NCBI GenBank assembly: GCA_028280675.1
Contig: JANQLI010000148.1
Location: 1 to 38,786 of the forward strand
Length of the DNA: 38,786 nt
Source: Alphaproteobacteria bacterium
Lineage (GTDB): Bacteria; Pseudomonadota; Alphaproteobacteria; SMXP01
Direction of reading: 5' to 3'
Part shown: piece by piece, positions 15,515 through 24,267 of the stretch
How the letters are laid out: each line of letters begins with the position of its first letter
How positions within the stretch are numbered: position 1 is the stretch's first letter
Notes under the pieces: generated by a model
Told to the model about the DNA's origin: nothing
The model's database searches: none
What the model saw: the letters and a program-made list of their open reading frames with translations, nothing else
Made by a program: the position numbers and the translations under genes

Positions 15515-16864
15515 ATGTATAGCGAAGAATTGATAGACGTAGAAAACGGCATCCAAAGTAAAAAGATATTTTGGGAAGAGGGTATCTATCATCATGAATT
15601 AGAAACCGTTTTTTATCGTTGCTGGTTGTTCTTAACGCATGAGAGTCTTGTTCCGGAAGCAGGAGATTTCATAGTAGCCAAAATGGTTGATGACGAAGTC
15701 ATTGTTTCCCGACAAAAAGACGGATCCATTCAAGGTTTCTATAATTATTGCACCCACCGCGGTAATCAGCTTTGCCCTTATGAAGCAGGAAACGCGCGTG
15801 GATTCCAATGTAATTACCATGGGTGGGCATTTGGTTTAGATGGATCGTTGCAGTCTGTTCCCTTTAAAGAGCAGGCTTATCGTAAACACTTTGACCAGAG
15901 TAAGTGGGGATTGAAGAAGGTTGCAAAGATTGAAAGCTATAACGGTTTTATTTTTGCATGTGCAGATGGTGATGCGCCGTCACTACGTGAGTATCTTGGT
16001 GAGATGGCCTGGTATCTTGATGCCTGGACGAATGTACCTGGGGGCATAGAGTTTCTTGGTCCCCCAGCGCGTTCCATTATGCGAGCAAACTGGAAGGCGC
16101 CTGCTGAGAATTTTGTTGGTGATGCGTATCACCTTGGATGGACTCATGCCTCTGCGCTTTCCGTGATTGGCGGACCAGTTGGGGGCTTGGTGGGGAATGA
16201 CGAACCGCCTCCAGAAGGTATTGGACTTCAGGTTACCACGAAACATGGGCATGGTTTTGGGTGTCTTTGGGATTTGGGACCGACTTTAATGAGTGATACG
16301 GTTCCTGAAATTTGGCAATGGAAACAAGATCATACGCCTGAAATCGAAGAGCGTTTAGATGCGTGGCGTGCTCGTACATATTCTGGGCAATGGAATTGTA
16401 CTCTTTTTCCAAATTGTTCGTTTCTTTACGGAACCAATGCTTTCAAACTCTGGAATCCAATAGGGCCGAATGAAATCGAAGTGTTTACGTGGGCCTTCGC
16501 GGAAAAACGTATGCCTGAAGATATGAAGAAGCGTATCCATTCGTCAGTGCATAGAACTTTCGGCCCGGCGGGAACATTTGAATCAGATGATGGCGATAAT
16601 TTAGAATATTGCACGCAAGTGAATCGCGGTCAGGTGACAAGAACAGGTGTGATGAATGCACAAATGGGTCTGGGTGAAGAGCGCGATGATCCAAATTTGC
16701 CAGGTTTAGTTGGGGACTACATTAGTGAGATTTCGCATCGCGGGATGTATCGCTTCTATGCAGAACTCTTAGATGGTGCAACATGGGATGACATCAATAT
16801 AAGTGGTGATCTTTGGAAGGAGTCACTTATGAAGGCCACTCGCCAAGATCAGGAGAGTGTCTGA
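15515..16864 (+). CDS. Ring-hydroxylating dioxygenase alpha subunit, naphthalene-dioxygenase family
   Basis: Starting at ATG 15515, which follows AGGA at good spacing, the protein has 449 residues, the same as naphthalene dioxygenase NahAc. An in-frame ATG at 15485 would add ten residues. The Rieske ligands are C79, H81, C99 and H102. The mononuclear iron site is D203-H206-H211 (GDAYHLGWTHAS) with an aspartate near 359 (FESDD). Resemblance to NahAc is close at NWLFLTHDSL-, NWKAPAENFVGDAYH- and RTFGPAG-type blocks. It should add O2 to a polycyclic or substituted arene to give a cis-dihydrodiol. The substrate is not fixed by sequence. The stop overlaps the beta-subunit start (TGATG). Confidence 0.94.
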   Translation: MYSEELIDVENGIQSKKIFWEEGIYHHELETVFYRCWLFLTHESLVPEAGDFIVAKMVDDEVIVSRQKDGSIQGFYNYCTHRGNQLCPYEAGNARGFQCNYHGWAFGLDGSLQSVPFKEQAYRKHFDQSKWGLKKVAKIESYNGFIFACADGDAPSLREYLGEMAWYLDAWTNVPGGIEFLGPPARSIMRANWKAPAENFVGDAYHLGWTHASALSVIGGPVGGLVGNDEPPPEGIGLQVTTKHGHGFGCLWDLGPTLMSDTVPEIWQWKQDHTPEIEERLDAWRARTYSGQWNCTLFPNCSFLYGTNAFKLWNPIGPNEIEVFTWAFAEKRMPEDMKKRIHSSVHRTFGPAGTFESDDGDNLEYCTQVNRGQVTRTGVMNAQMGLGEERDDPNLPGLVGDYISEISHRGMYRFYAELLDGATWDDINISGDLWKESLMKATRQDQESV

Positions 16865-17385
16865 TGCCCCCGCTAAGTGTTGTTAACACCCACACCTATT
16901 ACGAAATTCAATGCTATCTTCATCATGAGGCGCGGCTATTTGATAATGAAGAACAGCGTGAATGGTTAGATGAGCTTGTCGATCCAGAAATTCGTTATCA
17001 AGTATTGGTCACACAGGAGAGAAGCCGGGATGGACGAGGAAGTGGGAGCGATACTGTCTATGTCTATGATGACGGAAAAGACGAACTCGACTTTCGTGTA
17101 AAGCAATTTGAAACCGGTATGCAGTGGATGACCAATCCTGTGCCAAAACTGCGCCATCTTATTACGAATATTGAGGGATTCCAGTGTGAGAGCGATAATG
17201 AATTCCGCGTGTATTCAAACGGAATGATTTATCGAAGCCGGAAGGTTTACGAGGAAAATATATTTGTCTTTAGTCGTGATGATATTTTACGCCGCGGAGA
17301 TGATAATAAATTGCGACTCTTACGGCGTGAGGTTCTCTTAGACCAACGCTTAGTGCGCAGTAAGAATATGCTGTTCTTTATATAA
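16864..17385 (+). CDS. Ring-hydroxylating dioxygenase beta subunit
   Basis: The 173-residue product is the beta subunit paired with the preceding naphthalene-type alpha subunit. It shows the family pattern of an N-terminal helix (LHHEARLFDNEEQREWLDEL), a DPEIRYQV strand and the C-terminal RREVLLDQRLVRSKNMLFFI. The ATG at 16864 overlaps the alpha stop and is preferred to an earlier in-frame start at 16813 that would sit deep inside the alpha gene. It is somewhat shorter than NahAd. It forms an alpha3beta3 hexamer with the alpha subunit in known relatives. Confidence 0.92.
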   Translation: MPPLSVVNTHTYYEIQCYLHHEARLFDNEEQREWLDELVDPEIRYQVLVTQERSRDGRGSGSDTVYVYDDGKDELDFRVKQFETGMQWMTNPVPKLRHLITNIEGFQCESDNEFRVYSNGMIYRSRKVYEENIFVFSRDDILRRGDDNKLRLLRREVLLDQRLVRSKNMLFFI

Positions 17386-17407
17386 TACGTCCTTGGGATT
17401 CTTATTG

Positions 17408-19000
17408 ATGACCACATATGATTATATCATTGTTGGGGCTGGGTCGGCAGGGTGTGTGCTAGCCAACAGGTTGTCAAAGAATCCTCGTCACTCTGTTCTT
17501 CTTATTGAAGCGGGCCCCTCTGACAAATCTCTTTTAGTTCGCATGCCCATGGGATTTGGAAAACTGCTTTCAGATACCAAGCATGTTCGGCATTTTACAA
17601 CTCAACCTGAGAGAGGAAATGGATTTCGATCCGAATCTTGGCCTAAAGGTAAGACGATAGGTGGATCAAGCTCGGTGAATGGGACCTATTATAATAGAGG
17701 CCAACCTCAGGATTATGATCACTGGCATGCTTTGGGTGCAACCGGATGGCATTGGGAAAATTTGGAACCGTATTTTCGGGAGATTGAGGACCATGTCTTA
17801 GGTGATGATGGCGTGAGGGGCAGTGATGGTGAGCTTCATGTTTCCTTGCATGCTGATCCCAGTTCACTTGCGAAGGCGACAATATCCGCAGCAAAGGGCT
17901 GTGGATTAGATCAGAAAGACGATTTGAACCGTGCCAATCCTGAAGGTATTGGCTATACAGCATGTAATATCAAGAATGGGGAGCGAGTGAGTGCCGCTAG
18001 TGCCTTTCTTGATCCCATAAATTCACGTCCTAATTTGACCGTCTGGAAAAATACCTTGGTCACAAAAATTGAATGCCAAGGAGGGCGGGCTGTAGGAGTT
18101 CATTTTCGCCAGGGTGGGCGTGATGCTTTCGTTAAATGTGATCGAGAAGTGATTCTTTCGGCAGGGGCAATTCAATCGCCACAATTGTTACAACTTTCAG
18201 GTATTGGACCTATCGATGTACTTTCACAGTTTGAGATACCAGTCGTAGCGAATCTTCCTGGTGTGGGGCAAAACCTTCGTGAGCATCGTATGCTATTTGT
18301 CCAGCATGCTTTGAAACAGCCACTCAGCTACAATCATGAGTTTAATGGATTAAGAGTTATTCCGCATGTGCTCCAGTATATCCTCAAGAAAAAAGGTTTA
18401 ATGGCGACGAGCTCACATGAAGTGTGTGGTTATCTAAAGTCTCATCCGGATACAGATCGCCCGGATATTCAAATTATTATGGCACCTTTCTCATTTGATC
18501 TTGAGCAAGGCGGTGCTGTAACGTTTGAGAAGTGCCATGGCATGCAGATTTCCGGTTATCACTTGCAGCCGACGAGTTGCGGCAGTGTGAATATTTGTTC
18601 GATTGATCCTGAGGTTCAACCTACGATTACCTCGAACTATTTAGATACGGAGAAAGACCGTGCCGTGAGTGTTGCTATTCTAAAACATATCCGAAATATT
18701 TATGCACAACCCGCATTGCAGAAGTATGTAGATGAAGAAACATCTCCTGGTATCGCAATAGAAGCGCCAGAAGAAGTGATTAATTATCACCGTTGTTATG
18801 GTCAATGCCTTTATCACGTAGCGGGGACATGCAAGATGGGAAAAGACGACATGTCTGTAGTTGATGAGAGGTTGAAAGTCTATGGTGTCGAAGGATTGCG
18901 TGTAGTTGACTGTTCTATCATGCCTACGCTTGTTTCGGGAACGACGAGTGGCCCGGTCATGGCTATTGCTAATCGTGCCGCAGCCTTAATCACCGGGTAA
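17408..19000 (+). CDS. GMC-family FAD-dependent alcohol oxidoreductase
   Basis: The 530-residue protein belongs to the glucose-methanol-choline oxidoreductases. The FAD-binding GAGSAG is at residues 10-15 with E34 downstream. GGSSSVNGTYYNRGQPQDYDHW is the first family signature, and the C-terminal LYHVAGTCKMG contains the catalytic histidine. The second catalytic position, often GNTNAP, reads GTTSGP here. ATG 17408 is chosen over an upstream TTG because the protein then begins MTTYDYIIVGAG, as is normal. It is last in the dioxygenase operon, 22 bases after the beta subunit gene. It may oxidise an aromatic or benzylic alcohol to the aldehyde used by the dehydrogenase at 13630-15105. Confidence 0.92.
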   Translation: MTTYDYIIVGAGSAGCVLANRLSKNPRHSVLLIEAGPSDKSLLVRMPMGFGKLLSDTKHVRHFTTQPERGNGFRSESWPKGKTIGGSSSVNGTYYNRGQPQDYDHWHALGATGWHWENLEPYFREIEDHVLGDDGVRGSDGELHVSLHADPSSLAKATISAAKGCGLDQKDDLNRANPEGIGYTACNIKNGERVSAASAFLDPINSRPNLTVWKNTLVTKIECQGGRAVGVHFRQGGRDAFVKCDREVILSAGAIQSPQLLQLSGIGPIDVLSQFEIPVVANLPGVGQNLREHRMLFVQHALKQPLSYNHEFNGLRVIPHVLQYILKKKGLMATSSHEVCGYLKSHPDTDRPDIQIIMAPFSFDLEQGGAVTFEKCHGMQISGYHLQPTSCGSVNICSIDPEVQPTITSNYLDTEKDRAVSVAILKHIRNIYAQPALQKYVDEETSPGIAIEAPEEVINYHRCYGQCLYHVAGTCKMGKDDMSVVDERLKVYGVEGLRVVDCSIMPTLVSGTTSGPVMAIANRAAALITG

Positions 19001-19039
19001 GAGTTACATCACATATTGTCAATATATGTTCTTCAGTCA

Positions 19040-20053
19040 TCACTCAGCAGCTGCAGGGCTTTTTAAAGAAGAGTATTTTTTATGTAGGGCAGCTGCGCGA
19101 CGCCCGGATTCCTGCGCGCCTTCAAGGTAAGCATCTGGCAGAATATGGTAAGGCGGGCGTGTTGGTCCTGCATTCATCCAGCCTGCGGCATTCATGCGCG
19201 CTTTCTCTAGAGCAATGTTATAGATTGAAAACTCTTTGAAGCTGCCGTTCGGGAAAAGAGGTGCTAATGCATGCCCAATCTCTCCGGCCATGTTGTTCGC
19301 TTCAGCCCAATCATTGGATTCTTTGGCGGCTTTGATAACATCACGGAATCGCGTTACTGCATTTGGGCCGCACACGGCGCTATTTGTCCAGAACGCAGTG
19401 CAAAACTCAGGGTGCATCCGTGCCGCGCCATAGTAAGCAGCATCAATGGGTAAAAAACGAATTTGTTGGTGAGACGCATTGATGTCTTGTAATAGTCGAT
19501 CCATGCTTGAGTACTTACTCGTGACGACCTGTGGAATAGATGCCACTTGCGCCCAGAAATTTGTTGGGAAATCGAACTTGAAGGCTTCTTTATTATCGTA
19601 AACGCAAATTCCCATATCGGGGCAGGCTTCAGCGATATCTTTAAAATATTGTACTGCAGTTGCGACACTCGGTGCACACCACATTGGTACGCCAAGCATT
19701 GTGCCATCCGCGCCTAAGTCTGAAGCTATACGTGTTTGGCGAACTGTTTCTCGGGTATTTAATGCTGTGGTCCCGACGAAGACTGGAACACGCCCTGCAG
19801 TGACTTCGACAAGGGTTGCCATAAATTTGTACTTTTCATCCCATGTCAATGTTGCGCATTCGCCAAGCGTACCGAGTGCCAGAATACCATTCACGCCGCC
19901 CTTAATAAGGCCTTCGATGGCGCGTTCTGCTTCATCTAGATCGAGGGTGTCTTCGGACCGCCAATCATCGCTGCCCGGTTTTGCTGGCGTTGGCATGATG
20001 GCCCATGCACCTACGATTTCATCGACAGTTATGAGGGATTTTGCCTTGGCCAT
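19040..20053 (-). CDS. nahE: trans-o-hydroxybenzylidenepyruvate hydratase-aldolase
   Basis: The 337-residue protein is a DHDPS/N-acetylneuraminate-lyase family aldolase and closely resembles NahE. The conserved blocks are INGAW-like VGAWAIMPTP, DWRSEDTLDLDEAERAIEGL, GTLGECATLTWDEK and GTTALNTRETVRQTR. The Schiff-base lysine is K180 (VVTSKY) and the tyrosine partner Y152. It retro-aldol cleaves trans-o-hydroxybenzylidenepyruvate (or a substituted relative) to salicylaldehyde and pyruvate. The length fits NahE rather than ordinary DHDPS (about 290). It converges with the dioxygenase operon and has its own copy of the shared motif upstream. PhdJ (phthalate-branch phenanthrene pathway) is the main alternative. 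Confidence 0.93.
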   Translation of the reverse strand: MAKAKSLITVDEIVGAWAIMPTPAKPGSDDWRSEDTLDLDEAERAIEGLIKGGVNGILALGTLGECATLTWDEKYKFMATLVEVTAGRVPVFVGTTALNTRETVRQTRIASDLGADGTMLGVPMWCAPSVATAVQYFKDIAEACPDMGICVYDNKEAFKFDFPTNFWAQVASIPQVVTSKYSSMDRLLQDINASHQQIRFLPIDAAYYGAARMHPEFCTAFWTNSAVCGPNAVTRFRDVIKAAKESNDWAEANNMAGEIGHALAPLFPNGSFKEFSIYNIALEKARMNAAGWMNAGPTRPPYHILPDAYLEGAQESGRRAAALHKKYSSLKSPAAAE

Positions 20054-20120
20054 AGTCAGTTCCTAGTTTCGGGGCAGGTGAGAATCTGTCTCGTGCAGAC
20101 CCCTATATTTCTATTTCAGG

Positions 20121-20134
20121 TAATATACTAGCAG
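20121..20134 (-). promoter_or_regulatory. Shared CTAG control motif, copy 6 (nahE)
   Basis: On the minus strand it reads CTGCTAGTATATTA, keeping CTAGTAT and the downstream TTA. It lies 67 bases upstream of the nahE start and points into the gene. Confidence 0.58.
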
Positions 20135-20673
20135 ATCAGATATGCAATTTCAATAACCCTCTATCTGTTAATCTCTATCATGAGGGGTTCTTGGGTTATT
20201 TGAGACTTGTGACGGCGATTCATAGCTTTAGGCGTGCTTTCTATAGATATTGAATCTTTCTGAAAGTTGACCGCTTCTCTCCAGATCAGGTGTGCGTAAT
20301 GTGAAGTTAATACACAAAGAGTCATAGTGGCTGATCAAACTTATAAGCCTCTTTATGAAGGCGAAGAGCGCTAAAGCATAGAATCTATCAGGCATATACG
20401 CTGGTAGACTGTCCCTCAGTTACATTCTGAGTGGGATCAATATGTCTCTTCTTTGTATGCTGTAAGTCAATGTTTCATGTTTTCAGCTATGCCAGCCTAA
20501 GGACATCATAGGTCGCGGGTATGGCATTTATTACCCTCGATGAAGATCAGAATAATCTGCCCAGTAGAAGCCAAATGTGAGGGGGGTGTATTCTTTAGGA
20601 TGCGTTGACTCTCGGGCACTAGAACGAATCAGCGCCGAATTTTACGGGAAAATGCGTAAAAGGCTTTACTTAT

Positions 20674-20687
20674 ATGCTAGAATGTTA
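20674..20687 (+). promoter_or_regulatory. Shared CTAG control motif, copy 7 (meta-pathway operon)
   Basis: The site reads ATGCTAGAATGTTA, matching the consensus except for one base in the palindrome. It is 129 bases upstream of the flavin hydroxylase gene that opens the twelve-gene operon. TAGAAT could be a -10 element, but no clear -35 was found. Confidence 0.6.
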
Positions 20688-20816
20688 CATAATCAGTCTC
20701 GAACTTCTTCACTGAGTGTATTTCGCTCACTTAGGTGGGGTTCACAGATGGTCTGTTATTAAGAGGGCAAAGTGTCAGCCAGACCGTGACTGGTTTAAAA
20801 ATGAAATGGATGAGCA

Positions 20817-21986
20817 ATGAACGATATACCTACGCCAGTCAGTCTTATTAATGCAGCGAGAGCAATGAAGCCTCAGTTGCGGGAACGCGCAGCTCAGGTG
20901 GAAGAAGCGCGCATTGTTGGTAGAGAAACAATTGCGGAGTTCCGAGAAGCGGGTTTCTTTAAAATTCTTCAGCCTAAATCTTATGGTGGTTATGAACTTC
21001 CGCCGGAAGTTTTATCTGATGTTATATTTGAAGTGGCTTCTGCTTGTGGGTCAAGCGGTTGGACACTTGCCGTCTTAGCGCTGCATCAATGGGAAGTTCA
21101 GCTTCTCCCGGAAGATGCTATTGCTGACATTTGGGGTGATGATCCAAATGTACTTTTATCGTCTGCTTATGCGCCATCCGGAAATGTGAAGCCAGTAGAT
21201 GGTGGATATGAGCTGAGTGGTGAGTGGCCGTATTCAAGCGGATGTGATCATGCCGACTGGGCGATTGTTGGTGGGGTGCGTCCACCACGGTCGGATGATG
21301 AGGTTCCTGCGCTTTGTGGTTTCTTCGTTCCAAGGTCAGAATATGAGATTATCGATGACTGGAACGTCATGGGGTTGGCTGGTACCGGGAGTAAAAGAAT
21401 TAAGATGGATGGTGTTTTTGTTCCAGAACGTCACCAGCATGCGATATTTGGTTCTGCACCACCACCTCCTGAAGATGCAAATACGATTTATAAAATTCCG
21501 TTTGCTCTCGTTTTTGTAGAAATGTTGTCTGCTGCCGTGCATGGCATGGCCATGGGTATGTTGGACCAATTTATAGAACGCAATAAAGCGCGTCTCGGTG
21601 CGTTGGATCAGTCAAAGTATTCTGAGAATTCAGACATTCACCGATACATTGCAGAAACGGAATTTGTGATCCGTTCATCACGGATGCTGAGTCATGAAAA
21701 TCAACGAACGGCATTTAACTTAGCTGAAGCGGGGCAAGAACAGGCGCTTATAGACAAAGTTCGGCACTTATGGGAAGCCGCTAAGTCCGTGCACAATTGT
21801 TCTGAAACCTGTTCAAAACTCTATTCCGTAAGTGGCGCGCATACCCTTTTTGAAGGTGATTCACTGCAGCGACTCTTCCGTGATTTGCAAAGCGGAACAA
21901 TGCATATGGCCTTTAATTACAACGCATATGCGCGCAACTACGGTGGCATGCATATGGGGCATCCGAATTCAGGGAGTTTTGTATAG
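20817..21986 (+). CDS. Flavin-dependent phenol hydroxylase, oxygenase component (HpaH C2/HsaA type)
   Basis: The 389-residue protein has the acyl-CoA-dehydrogenase fold of group D two-component flavin monooxygenases. Typical features are FFKILQPKSYGGYELPPE, ACGSSGWTLAVLALHQW, the LSGEWPYSSGCDHADW block, GLAGTGSKRIKMDGVFVPE and the C-terminal RLFRDLQSGTMHMAFNYN. HsaA and the Acinetobacter p-hydroxyphenylacetate hydroxylase C2 use reduced FMN/FAD and O2 to hydroxylate a phenol ortho to its hydroxyl, making a catechol. Its reductase partner is probably the protein of 24268-25281. As first gene of an operon ending in catechol meta cleavage, it likely makes the catechol. The substrate is not known. 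Confidence 0.88.
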   Translation: MNDIPTPVSLINAARAMKPQLRERAAQVEEARIVGRETIAEFREAGFFKILQPKSYGGYELPPEVLSDVIFEVASACGSSGWTLAVLALHQWEVQLLPEDAIADIWGDDPNVLLSSAYAPSGNVKPVDGGYELSGEWPYSSGCDHADWAIVGGVRPPRSDDEVPALCGFFVPRSEYEIIDDWNVMGLAGTGSKRIKMDGVFVPERHQHAIFGSAPPPPEDANTIYKIPFALVFVEMLSAAVHGMAMGMLDQFIERNKARLGALDQSKYSENSDIHRYIAETEFVIRSSRMLSHENQRTAFNLAEAGQEQALIDKVRHLWEAAKSVHNCSETCSKLYSVSGAHTLFEGDSLQRLFRDLQSGTMHMAFNYNAYARNYGGMHMGHPNSGSFV

Positions 21987-22136
21987 GGTGCATCAGCACA
22001 GCATGTGCGACTGAAAATAATGGGTCTAACCATATCTGCTCAATGCGATATGTGAGCCAAGATTACTGACGGAATGGCAGCCTCGTGTTGTCTTGCGTAG
22101 TGGCGTGATCGTGTGCGCCGAAGAGGAGGATAGATA

Positions 22137-23369
22137 ATGAAAGTACTTGCATTCCAGCAGGCGCCGTATCGTCATATGCCCGCTGATTTCGCGGAGAAAT
22201 ACAATTCAGTTGTGAATACTCCTTATTTTGAGTTGGTTGATAATCAGCTCATGCATGAGGACCACGTACATTTTATTGATGAGATGTTACATGCAGCGCG
22301 TTGTGGTTTCGATGGAATCGGTCTTACCGAGCATGGTCAATCATCATATGATGTCTTGCCTAATCCCAATTTGCAGCTTGCAGCATTAGCTTATGCAACA
22401 CAATCAGAAGGCCTTGATACTGCGTTAGCGTGTTTGGGTCGTTCGTTGGGTAAAACAAAGGAGCCGCTACGAGTGGCTGAAGAGTATGCGGTTTTGGATC
22501 AAATCAGTGGTGGACGTTTGATCGCAGGTTATCCAATTTCTCTAAGCTTTGACTCAAATATCAACCAAGGTATTCCCCCCATACAGACCCGTGATCGTTT
22601 CGCGGAAAATATTATGTTGATTGATAAGGCTCACAAGGAGAAAGAACCATTTGCGTGGAATGGGAAATACAACAAACACCCACATGTGAATCTCTGGCCG
22701 CGCCCTGTGCAGCCGTCGCTTCCTGTGTGGTCTCCTGCTGTTGGAAATCCGCATACACTTGGTGGAATTCTTGATCGTGATCAGGTGTTTTTATATTTCA
22801 GTTGGTTCGGGCCTAAATTGACGGGTCGCATCTTTGATCGTTATTGGGAGATGGCCGAAGAACGTGGCCGTGACACGAATCCCTATCGACTTGCGTTCCT
22901 GCAATGTGTTGCTGTTGGAGAAACGGATGAAGAAGCGCATAGAGAGTACGGTCCGCACGTGAAAGCGGCATTTAATACTGGTCTTGGCTGTATACCCCAA
23001 TCCAATCTCGGCGTTCCTGGTTATATGGACATTAACGGCGTCGAAGCAGTGACGCGAGATCCGGGTGACTTTGGTATTTTTCCTAAAATGCGTACGGCAG
23101 CATATGAAGAAATCGTCGATGCGCAGGCGTGTATTGTTGGTGGTGTAGATACGGTAGCTGAACAGTTAATCGAGCTCATTAAATCACACCGGATTGGCAA
23201 TTTGTTGCTCATGACACAGCACGGGTCCATGCCAACAGAGCTTACCAAGAAAAACATCAGTCTTGTTGCAGAAAAAGTGATGCCCAAGCTGCGTCAAGCA
23301 TGGTCAGAAGCTGGTTTTGACGCTCAAGGTTGGGAACACAATTGGTGGCCAACCGGACTTACCAACTAA
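22137..23369 (+). CDS. LLM-class flavin-dependent oxidoreductase (luciferase-like)
   Basis: The 410-residue product is a bacterial-luciferase-like TIM-barrel monooxygenase, seen from HFIDEMLHAARCGFDGIGLTEH near the N-terminus and EEYAVLDQISGGRLIAGYPIS around residue 125. The loop RDRFAENIMLIDKAHKEKEPF and the later NLWPRPVQPSLPVWSPAVGNP are also standard for the class. It starts after a strong ribosome site (GAGGAGG). Family members use reduced FMN for oxygen insertion, or F420 in other subgroups; no F420-specific feature was identified. The second flavin-dependent oxidoreductase of this operon, it may share the flavin reductase at 24268. Its reaction here is unknown. Confidence 0.88.
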   Translation: MKVLAFQQAPYRHMPADFAEKYNSVVNTPYFELVDNQLMHEDHVHFIDEMLHAARCGFDGIGLTEHGQSSYDVLPNPNLQLAALAYATQSEGLDTALACLGRSLGKTKEPLRVAEEYAVLDQISGGRLIAGYPISLSFDSNINQGIPPIQTRDRFAENIMLIDKAHKEKEPFAWNGKYNKHPHVNLWPRPVQPSLPVWSPAVGNPHTLGGILDRDQVFLYFSWFGPKLTGRIFDRYWEMAEERGRDTNPYRLAFLQCVAVGETDEEAHREYGPHVKAAFNTGLGCIPQSNLGVPGYMDINGVEAVTRDPGDFGIFPKMRTAAYEEIVDAQACIVGGVDTVAEQLIELIKSHRIGNLLLMTQHGSMPTELTKKNISLVAEKVMPKLRQAWSEAGFDAQGWEHNWWPTGLTN

Positions 23370-23408
23370 CGCATCGCTTATGCAGATCAATATTCGGAGT
23401 TAGGCAAA

Positions 23409-24230
23409 ATGAGCAACAACACGAACATCAAAGGTCCCGAGAGGGAAGAAGTCATAGGCGTTTGGAATGACGAGATCAGCCTGCGCGTCAATATTGCCGG
23501 GGATGGTCCAGCGTTACTGTATTTCCATCCTGCCGGAGGCCTCTATTGGGACGAATTTCTTGATGCACTCGCAGAAAGCTACACGGTTTATGCGCCCGAA
23601 TTACCTGGAACAACGCCGGGTGATCCTTATGCCATACATAAGGTCAAGGATTATACTGACCTTATACTTATGTACGAAGAGCTAATTCAGAAACTCAACT
23701 TAAAGGGTTCTGTTGCTATTGGACAGTCTATGGGTGGTATGATCGCCTTTGATCTTGCATCCTTTTATCCTGATATCTTTAGCCACCTTATTGGACTGGC
23801 GCCGTGTGGCTTATGGCGAGATGATGCGCCAGTTGCGATCGCAGATCTTTATGTGGCAGCTCCTGAAACGGTTCCGAGTTTTCTTTTTGATGATCCTTCG
23901 CTGCCTGCAGCGCAGGCGATGCTGTCATTGCCAGAAGACCCCGCAAACATACCTAAGCACGTGGCTCAAGCGGTATGGAATCTGGGGTGTGCTGGAAAAT
24001 TTATGTGGCCCTTCCCGGATCATGGCCTAGGTGGCAGGCTGCATCGTATTGCGATACCGACACTGGTTCTTTGGGGACGCAATGATAATTTAGTGCCTTC
24101 GATTTATGCCGAAGATTTCGGAGCAAATATCTCAGGCAGTGAAGTTCATCTGTACGAAAACTGCGGGCATATTTTGCAAATCGAAAAATTAGACGACGCA
24201 TTGTCAGATGTGAAGCGATTCATAGCTTAG
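23409..24230 (+). CDS. Alpha/beta hydrolase, meta-cleavage-product hydrolase-like
   Basis: The 273-residue protein has the alpha/beta-hydrolase fold with a complete triad: S107 in GQSMGG, D226 in LWGRNDNLVP and H254 in CGHILQIEK. The oxyanion-hole region is YFHPAGG near residue 40. In meta pathways such hydrolases (DmpD/XylF, BphD, HsaD) cut the C-C bond of the ring-fission product. 2-Hydroxymuconate semialdehyde would give formate plus 2-oxopent-4-enoate. The operon context supports this role, but an esterase acting earlier in the pathway is possible. Gaps of about 40 bases on either side indicate co-transcription. Confidence 0.82.
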   Translation: MSNNTNIKGPEREEVIGVWNDEISLRVNIAGDGPALLYFHPAGGLYWDEFLDALAESYTVYAPELPGTTPGDPYAIHKVKDYTDLILMYEELIQKLNLKGSVAIGQSMGGMIAFDLASFYPDIFSHLIGLAPCGLWRDDAPVAIADLYVAAPETVPSFLFDDPSLPAAQAMLSLPEDPANIPKHVAQAVWNLGCAGKFMWPFPDHGLGGRLHRIAIPTLVLWGRNDNLVPSIYAEDFGANISGSEVHLYENCGHILQIEKLDDALSDVKRFIA

Positions 24231-24267
24231 ATCAGCTGCTGCTGATTATGGAAATTAAGGCCGTGTA

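Larger units (their letters stand above)
20054..20816. other. Long divergent intergenic region with two control motifs and possible decayed coding sequence
   Basis: This 763-base region separates nahE from the meta operon. It holds copy 6 of the shared motif near nahE and copy 7 near the flavin hydroxylase gene. Between them, short protein-like stretches appear in different frames. GTG at 20327 reads MADQTYKPLYEGEER and stops at 20374. Downstream in the same frame is HSEWDQYVSSLYAVSQ (within 20400-20500), and MAFITLDEDQNNLPSRSQM follows from 20521 in another frame. This could be a gene broken by frameshifts, but the family was not recognised and chance is possible. No intact gene is supported. 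Confidence 0.45.

Noticed and set aside
16813-16863. Upstream start for the beta subunit
   Set aside because: It lies inside the alpha gene; the TGATG overlap at 16862-16866 is the normal coupling arrangement.
20577-20762. 61-codon open frame in the long gap
   Set aside because: It has no ribosome site, an atypical composition and overlaps motif copy 7, so it is more likely noncoding.
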